Assembly: GCF_001613345.1 (NCBI RefSeq)
Contig: NZ_BDCE01000044.1
Span: 1 to 64,000 of the forward strand
DNA length: 64,000 bases
Direction: 5' to 3'
From: Nocardia uniformis NBRC 13702
GTDB taxonomy: Bacteria > Actinomycetota > Actinomycetes > Mycobacteriales > Mycobacteriaceae
The position numbers and the translations under genes are program-made. This document shows positions 59,051 to 64,000 of the stretch, piece after piece. The notes beneath the pieces are model-generated. The model saw only the letters and a program-made list of their open reading frames with translations. It was not told the origin of the DNA and made no database searches. Within the stretch, counting starts at the first letter, position 1, and every line of letters begins with the position of its first letter.

Positions 59051-60475
59051 TCAACTCGCGGGACGCGGTTCGGGCGAATCGCCGGTGCCGTCGGTCCCCG
59101 TTGTCGGATCGGTCGGGCTGTCGGCGCCAACCGGTGCGACGGTTTTGGGCTGCTCGCGCGGCACACCGTTGAGCAGGAGGTTGAGCAGGAAGGCCGCGAT
59201 ACCGCCCGCCGCGATACCACTGGACAGCACGGTCTGCATCGGTCCTGGCAATTGGTCGTAGAAGTCGGGCGCTCCCACCGGAATGAGTCCGAATCCGAAT
59301 GAGATCGCCACAATGAGGTGGTTGCGGGGGTTGGAGAAATCGGCCTCCAGCATGAATTTGATGCCGATCGCACCCAATGTGCCGAACATGACTACCCCGA
59401 TACCGCCGAGTACCGGTCCGGGCAGGGATGCGACAACGGCCCCGAGTTTCGGCATCAGGCCGATGATTACGAGAATCGCTCCCGCGGTGGCCACCACGTA
59501 TCGGCTCATGACCCGCGTAATGCTGACCAGGCCGACATTGCCGCCGAAGGTGACGAAGGTGAAGGAGCTGAAGACTCCGGCGATCGCGGTGCCCACACCG
59601 TCGGCGCGCAGTGCCCGGGCTATTTCGGGTGGACCGACCTTGCGGCCCACGACCTGGCCGACGGCGATGGTGTCACCGGTCGACTCCACCATATTGACCA
59701 CCTGCACGATGAGCATTGGCAAGATCGCGGAGAGAACGAATATCGGTGCGCCGAATGAAAAGGGTTCCACCACACCGAATATCGGTGCCGACTTGGTCGC
59801 GGAGAAGTTGGTCAGCCCGAGCGGCCAGGCCACCAGTGTCCCGACGATCAGCGCGATGAGAATGGCGAATCGACCGATGGCGGGACGTGCGAGCCGCTCG
59901 AGAACCACCACGAGCACAATGGTTCCGGCCGCGAGCGCCAATCGGACAGGTGCGCCGTGGTTGGGCGCCGACTCCGATCCGGCGATCAGGTTGGCCGTCT
60001 TCGGCAGCAGGGAGAAGCCGATAATGGCGATGGTCGTACCGGTCACGATCGGCGGGAAATATCGCGTCAATTGGGCGAACCAGGGTGCGATGATCCACGT
60101 GATGATGCCGACCACGATGGTCGCGCCGAAGACCGCCGGTAGGCCGGATTCCGAGCCCACGATAATGGCCGGGGTGATGCCGGTGAAGGTGGAACCCATG
60201 ACAATGGGCAGCCGTACACCGATATTGAACAGGCCGAGGGTTTGTAGCAATGTCGCTATGCCACTGACGAATACGTTCGCGGTGACCAGTGTGGTGATCT
60301 GCGCCGGGGATAGGCCGACACCCAATCCGATGACCAGCGGTAGCGTGACCATGCCGGAGTAGGCGACGATCACATGCTGTAGGCCGAGCGGGATCAGGTG
60401 ACGTAGCGGTGGGACCGTATCGACGGGATGTCGGGGTTTCGTCGACCGGCTACGTGTTCGGGTGAAGATACTCAT
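59051..60475 (-). CDS. NCS2-family nucleobase permease, copy A
   Basis: A 474-residue NCS2 transporter paralogous to the next gene: IPLGLQHVIVAYSGMVTLPL, GTTIAIIGFSLLPKTANLI, VESTGDTIAVGQVVGRKVGP, FTFVTFGGNVGLVSITRVMS. The QNIG-type motif here reads GNVG, which may signal a different substrate range. An acidic Thr/Pro-rich C-terminal tail follows the last segment. I chose ATG 60475 with GAGGAAG upstream; the open frame continues upstream without related content. Confidence 0.9.
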   Translation of the reverse strand: MSIFTRTRSRSTKPRHPVDTVPPLRHLIPLGLQHVIVAYSGMVTLPLVIGLGVGLSPAQITTLVTANVFVSGIATLLQTLGLFNIGVRLPIVMGSTFTGITPAIIVGSESGLPAVFGATIVVGIITWIIAPWFAQLTRYFPPIVTGTTIAIIGFSLLPKTANLIAGSESAPNHGAPVRLALAAGTIVLVVVLERLARPAIGRFAILIALIVGTLVAWPLGLTNFSATKSAPIFGVVEPFSFGAPIFVLSAILPMLIVQVVNMVESTGDTIAVGQVVGRKVGPPEIARALRADGVGTAIAGVFSSFTFVTFGGNVGLVSITRVMSRYVVATAGAILVIIGLMPKLGAVVASLPGPVLGGIGVVMFGTLGAIGIKFMLEADFSNPRNHLIVAISFGFGLIPVGAPDFYDQLPGPMQTVLSSGIAAGGIAAFLLNLLLNGVPREQPKTVAPVGADSPTDPTTGTDGTGDSPEPRPAS

Positions 60476-60485
60476 TGCTACTTCC

Positions 60486-61952
60486 TCAGCCGGCGGTGCG
60501 ATGTGCTGGGTCGATCGATATCGACCGCGGCTCTGTGGGAGCGATCCCCTGCGGCCGGGGCGTGCACAATGCCGCCATTCCGGCGCGGGAGATGAATCGT
60601 TCGGCCCGGGATTGGGCCTGTTCGATGGCGGCGTCCTCGTCGATGAGGAGGCATCGCCCGTGTTGGTAGACGATTTGTCCGCCGACGATCGTGGTTTCGA
60701 CGTCCGAGCCGCGCGCCGAATAGACCAGTGAACTGACGGCGCGGTGCAGTGGTCGAAGGTGTGGTTGGTCGAAGTCGACGACAATAATGTCGGCGAGACG
60801 CCCGGGCTCGAGAATGCCCGCGTCGACTCCGGCGTATTCGGCACCCTGGCGAGTGGCCAGCTGGAGGGCTTCCTCGGCGCTCCAGACCGTCGGGTCCAGG
60901 GTGGATAGGCGTTGCGCGAAGACCGAGAGCTTCATTGCTTCGAAGAGGTCCTGGCGGTGGCCGCAGCTCGGTCCGTCACTGCCGACAGCCACGGTGACGC
61001 CTTGGTCGCGCAGGTCGCGCAGCCGGACGGTGCCGGAGGCGAGGTAGGCGTTCGATGCGGGATTGTGTGCGATGCTCGCGCCCGCCACGGCGAGCTGCTC
61101 CACCTCGAAGTCATCGAGCCAGATGGCATGGGCCAGTGTCGCTCGTTCATCCAGCAGCCCGGCCTTGGCCAGCCATTGCACTGGCCGGACACCGTAGGCG
61201 TCGAGATAGCTGAGTGGATCGTTGCTGCTCTCACAGCAGTGCGTGTGCCAGCGAGTGTCGAATTCCCTTGCGAGCTCGACACATCCGCGTACCAGGTCCT
61301 GGTCGACATAGGTGAGATTGAGCGGAGCGGGCCACACCTCGACCTTCGATCCGCGCGGACGGTGCTGGATCGCTTCTCGCATGATCGACAGTTCGTCGGC
61401 GGCGCTGTACCGGAACAACCCGGCGGGCTGGCCCCGTCGCGCCGCGATCGCGGTGCGTTCGCCGATCACGCCTCGCGCGACCACACCCCGGAGCCCGGAC
61501 TCCTCGATGACGTCCGCGATAGCGAGCGTTGTCGTCAAATCGTTTGGGGCGTAATGATTGTCGATAACCGTCGTGGTACCCGCACGGAGCGCCTCGGCCG
61601 CCCCGAGCCGGGCGGCGGCGATGGCGTCTTCTCGGGTCATGGCAATCGAGTACGGCCACATGAACTCACAGAGCCAGGGGACGATCGACATTCCCTCGCC
61701 GAGCCCGCGTGCCAGCGCCTGGTAGAGGTGGTTGTGGCCGTCGATCAGACCCGGAAGTACCACCCGGCCGCGGCAGTCGATCACGGTATCCGCATGCCAT
61801 TCGGGGACTTCGGTTTCGGGGCCGACCGCGATGATTCGTGATCCGGTGACGGCCACAATTCCAGGGGTGTACACGGTTCCGGCATCGTCGACGGTGACGA
61901 CGGTCCCGCCGGTGAGTAGAAGATCGCAGTGATTAGTGGCTGTTGGCGTCAT
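60486..61952 (-). CDS. Amidohydrolase-superfamily deaminase (AtzB / 8-oxoguanine deaminase-like)
   Basis: A 488-residue metal-dependent hydrolase of the ATZ/TRZ group. Metal ligands are in DGHNHLYQALARG (HxH), THCCES (His) and SDGPSCGHRQD (Asp). VLPGLIDGHNH and ILEPGRLADIIVVDFDQPH are typical of the group. Relatives remove amino groups from guanine-like, triazine or pyrimidine rings. I chose ATG 61952 (MTPTATNHCDLLL). First gene of a long operon with nucleobase permeases. Its leader carries a notable predicted RNA fold (61953-62051). Confidence 0.9.
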   Translation of the reverse strand: MTPTATNHCDLLLTGGTVVTVDDAGTVYTPGIVAVTGSRIIAVGPETEVPEWHADTVIDCRGRVVLPGLIDGHNHLYQALARGLGEGMSIVPWLCEFMWPYSIAMTREDAIAAARLGAAEALRAGTTTVIDNHYAPNDLTTTLAIADVIEESGLRGVVARGVIGERTAIAARRGQPAGLFRYSAADELSIMREAIQHRPRGSKVEVWPAPLNLTYVDQDLVRGCVELAREFDTRWHTHCCESSNDPLSYLDAYGVRPVQWLAKAGLLDERATLAHAIWLDDFEVEQLAVAGASIAHNPASNAYLASGTVRLRDLRDQGVTVAVGSDGPSCGHRQDLFEAMKLSVFAQRLSTLDPTVWSAEEALQLATRQGAEYAGVDAGILEPGRLADIIVVDFDQPHLRPLHRAVSSLVYSARGSDVETTIVGGQIVYQHGRCLLIDEDAAIEQAQSRAERFISRAGMAALCTPRPQGIAPTEPRSISIDPAHRTAG

Positions 61953-62051
61953 GGCCGCCCGAGCCTTCCCAGGCGGCCGAGCCGCCTCAATCCGTAGGCG
62001 AGGGGAGATCGAACTCCCAGCCAGGACAGGGTCCTGGAGTCCGCCGAACGG
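61953..62051 (-). ncRNA. Structured 5' leader of the deaminase operon, riboswitch candidate
   Basis: Read on the minus strand, 62051-61992 folds as a three-way junction. P1 is CCGT/ACGG plus GGCG/CGCC. P2 is CCAGGAC-CCT-GTCCTGG (7 perfect pairs). P3 is GGGAG-TTCGAT-CTCCC (5 perfect pairs). After it, AGGCGGC-TCG-GCCGCCT (61987-61971) forms a hairpin, but its GCCGCC arm can instead pair with GGGCGGCC directly before the ATG (61960-61953). The two folds exclude each other and would expose or block the start. No known riboswitch consensus was recognised. The pairing is observed by eye; function is inferred. Confidence 0.4.
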
Positions 62052-62117
62052 TTTAACCCAGGTCGGGAGGTCACCGGCGTCGCGGCCTGTTCCAGCGGAA
62101 CTGAGCAGCCCATACAT

Positions 62118-62386
62118 GTAAACCGGAGCAGAATGCCTTTGTCAATGCCCGAGTTTTGTTGATCAAGACTGGTTTGGTACGCGCTTGAAGCTGTGACCTG
62201 CGTATATGTGGAACGTAGCTGAGGGATAATTACATGCAATCTGTTGACACGTCGGTTCGGTTGTGTTGAACTCGGTGCCATCGAGCCAGCAGTCGGGCCG
62301 GCCCGCCGCCGAGCGAATTCGGTGGCCCGTAGGTGCGGTGATTCGCGGCCGGGGAAGTCCTCTCGACCTGATCAAGGAGAATCACG
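62118..62386. promoter_or_regulatory. Divergent control region between the deaminase operon and the amidohydrolase
   Basis: An AT-richer interval. A rightward promoter candidate is TTGACA (62244-62249) with TGAACT 17 bp downstream (62267-62272). The perfect 8-bp palindrome TTGATCAA (62159-62166) has a near copy, CTGATCAA (62368-62375), which overlaps the AAGGAG ribosome binding site of the amidohydrolase. Either could serve the nearby GntR regulator. Confidence 0.4.
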
Positions 62387-63385
62387 ATGATCATCGATAC
62401 GCATGTTCATCCAACCAACCTCGTTGACGAAGCTTGGCGCCATACCGGTGAACCATTCACGGGCGAACGCACCCTGAAAATGATGGATGGCCCTTTCTGG
62501 CTCAATGGCAAGCCGCGCCGTGTCGACGTCAGCTGCATTATGCCGCCGCCCGGCAATACGGCCTGGCGTGAAGGTAATCGCAGCGGCCGTGAGGGTATTC
62601 GCGATTACCAGGCGTATGTCACCTCGCTGGTACAGAACTACCCGGACCGCTTCGTAGGCAACTTCATCTACAACCCCCGGTTCGGCCCTGAGAACGGGGC
62701 CGCCGAACTGGCGTTCCATGTCCGGGAACACGGCTACAAAATGATGAAGCTGCATGCGAACATGCACTCCTACCGCCCGGACCGGGCGCTGGACTGGCTG
62801 CGTCCCGCTCTGCGCGTCTGTGACGAGCTCGGTGTGACGGTGCTGATCCACACCGGTGACGGCCCGTACTCCATTCCCACGCAGTTCTATCCGATCATCC
62901 GAGAGTTCCCGGGTGTCAACTTCATTCTGGGGCACTTCGGTATTCAAACCGGTGGCGTCTATTGCTTCGAGGCTTTCTGGATGATTCAGGATTCCGTCAA
63001 CGTCATCGGCGAGTCCGGATGGCTGTTGCAATCGCGAATCGTGGAATTCGCGAAGGAGATGAAGAAGAGCAAAATGGTGTTCGGCACCGATTCGCCGCCG
63101 AACGAACCCGGAATGTGGGCGCGCGAACTCGAGGTCCTGTGCCACGAGCCGCCGCAGGGGCTGAATCTGTCCGAAGACGACCTCGAAGGCTATCTCGGCA
63201 ACAATATGGCGAAATTGCTCGGCCTGCACCCGACTCCGCCGCCGAAGGACAAGGCCGAAGCGGAGGCGTACCTGCGTGGCGAGGTGCCGCAGGCCTCGGC
63301 CACGAACTCCCACGCCGACCACTACAGCGACTACACGCCGTCGGCCTGGGCGGAGGAGGCGGCGCTGGACGCCGCTGGTAAGTAA
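62387..63385 (+). CDS. Amidohydrolase family 2 (ACMSD-like decarboxylase/hydrolase)
   Basis: A 332-residue TIM-barrel metal enzyme: H6-V-H8 in IIDTHVHP, a His in GVTVLIHTGDG, a His in ILGHFGIQ, and the Asp in MVFGTDSPPNEPG. This group includes ACMSD, gamma-resorcylate and other non-oxidative decarboxylases as well as hydrolases. Clear AAGGAGA ribosome binding site. Divergent from the deaminase/UbiD operon and convergent with the GntR gene, it probably acts on an intermediate of the same pathway. Confidence 0.87.
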   Translation: MIIDTHVHPTNLVDEAWRHTGEPFTGERTLKMMDGPFWLNGKPRRVDVSCIMPPPGNTAWREGNRSGREGIRDYQAYVTSLVQNYPDRFVGNFIYNPRFGPENGAAELAFHVREHGYKMMKLHANMHSYRPDRALDWLRPALRVCDELGVTVLIHTGDGPYSIPTQFYPIIREFPGVNFILGHFGIQTGGVYCFEAFWMIQDSVNVIGESGWLLQSRIVEFAKEMKKSKMVFGTDSPPNEPGMWARELEVLCHEPPQGLNLSEDDLEGYLGNNMAKLLGLHPTPPPKDKAEAEAYLRGEVPQASATNSHADHYSDYTPSAWAEEAALDAAGK

Positions 63386-63388
63386 CCG

Positions 63389-64000
63389 CTAGCGAGCGGT
63401 TCCGAGGGCGCGGGCACGTTGTGGCTCGCGCCCTTTGGGATCGGCGAGCACATCATCGCCGACGAGGAGGGAGAACTTTCGTCGGCTCGGTTCGTCGCCC
63501 GCGGGGTCGTCTCGGGCGGTGGCCTGGGAGAGCCGCACTCGCAGCCTGGAAATATGCTGCCGCGCGGCCTGTTCGGCCAGTTCCGGATCGCCGGTTGCCA
63601 TCGCGTCGACGATGCTGGTGTGTTCATCCAGCGCGAAGCGCGGTGCCTGCGCACCGCGCCACAGCGAGTGCAATGCGAGGTGCGAGCGACCGGCGATAGG
63701 TTCCAAAGCGGCTGTGAGATGCGGGTTTCCGGCGATCTCACGAATCGTTCGATGGAATCGGATATCCAGTTCGATATGCGCGGCCTGATCCGCGCCATCG
63801 CTCAGTACGCATTCGTGGTCGGCGATGATATCCCGGAGTGTCGACAGCCCCGCCGCGTCGAGGCGCTCGGTAGCCAATCGGGCGGCGAGCCCCTCCAGGA
63901 GTTCGCGCACCACATAGAGCTCGCCGAGATCGGCGATATCGACCCTGCTCACCTGGGCGCCGCGATGGGATACGTGCTTGGCCAGTCCCTCGTAGATCAA
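63389..64000 (-). CDS. GntR-family regulator, FCD domain (cut by window edge)
   Basis: The visible 203 residues are the C-terminal FCD effector domain: ELYVVRELLEGLAARLATER, HIELDIRFHRTIREIAGNPH (metal-type D/H positions) and HTSIVDAMATGDPELAEQAA, then a charged tail. The N-terminal winged helix lies beyond the right edge; the first visible residues (MIYEGLAKHVSHRGAQVSRV) look like the linker after it. FadR/VanR-type regulators respond to small carboxylates, so it is the likely repressor of the flanking catabolic genes. Confidence 0.85.
   Translation of the reverse strand: MIYEGLAKHVSHRGAQVSRVDIADLGELYVVRELLEGLAARLATERLDAAGLSTLRDIIADHECVLSDGADQAAHIELDIRFHRTIREIAGNPHLTAALEPIAGRSHLALHSLWRGAQAPRFALDEHTSIVDAMATGDPELAEQAARQHISRLRVRLSQATARDDPAGDEPSRRKFSLLVGDDVLADPKGREPQRARALGTAR

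Noticed and set aside
61992..62051. tRNA gene suggested by the GGGAG-TTCGAT-CTCCC hairpin
   Set aside because: The loop is 6 nt rather than 7, there is no D arm, no pairing acceptor stem of 7 bp and no valid anticodon loop. Reported instead as a structured leader.
1..64000. CRISPR array
   Set aside because: No regularly spaced direct repeats of 24-40 bp with unique spacers were seen anywhere in the window.

Overview
High-GC actinobacterial chromosome, most like Nocardia or a close relative in Mycobacteriales. This is judged from codon use, many GTG/TTG starts, ATGA/GTGA operon junctions, a DUF5753-type Xre regulator with DUF397 partners, a DUF574-type methyltransferase, PknB-like receptor kinases and a microcompartment-free eut operon. 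No rRNA, convincing tRNA, CRISPR array, complete insertion sequence or prophage was seen. All functional calls come from reading motifs; no database search was run.

Layout. 0.2-3.9 kb: ABC exporter plus two-component system. 3.9-6.8 kb: TetR repressor divergent from a DUF2236/MpaB-type oxygenase across a double operator, then a MarR regulator. 7.0-11.2 kb: a secreted protein, an AT-richer gene-free gap, then a coupled pair of a KAS III-like synthase and a GNAT/ThiF fusion. 11.4-13.8 kb: M20 amidohydrolase and methyltransferase. 13.8-19.2 kb: LacI-controlled ribose-type uptake operon (binding lipoprotein, permease, ATPase, PfkB kinase, RbsD-like). 19.5-21.5 kb: acyl-CoA carboxylase beta subunit and a small membrane protein.

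21.9-30.2 kb is one of two standout regions. An overlapping operon encodes an M20 deacylase, a GNAT acyltransferase, an enolase-superfamily N-succinylamino-acid racemase and a PucR regulator. It lies divergent from a giant fusion of an S9 prolyl-oligopeptidase and an S12 beta-lactamase/D-aminopeptidase-like domain. Together these look like a route that frees D-amino acids from peptides and converts them irreversibly to L-amino acids.

30.5-36.6 kb is an accessory stretch: a HigBA-like and a VapBC toxin-antitoxin module, two small unknown genes, an Xre-DUF5753 regulator with two DUF397 genes, and two membrane proteins. 36.8-44.0 kb is a compact ethanolamine operon (GAF regulator, aldehyde dehydrogenase, DUF779, permease, EutB, EutC). 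44.3-47.4 kb: secreted lipase, alpha/beta hydrolase, Xre regulator. 47.8-52.1 kb: two receptor kinases flanking a lipoprotein.

52.3-62.0 kb is the second standout. A long leftward operon encodes a deaminase, two NCS2 nucleobase permeases, UbiX- and UbiD-type decarboxylase genes, a CobW GTPase, a xanthine-dehydrogenase FAD subunit and XdhC. Divergent from it is an ACMSD-type amidohydrolase, followed by a GntR/FCD regulator. It reads as catabolism of an N-heterocyclic carboxylate or purine-like compound. The deaminase leader can fold into a three-way junction followed by mutually exclusive hairpins, a possible unrecognised riboswitch.
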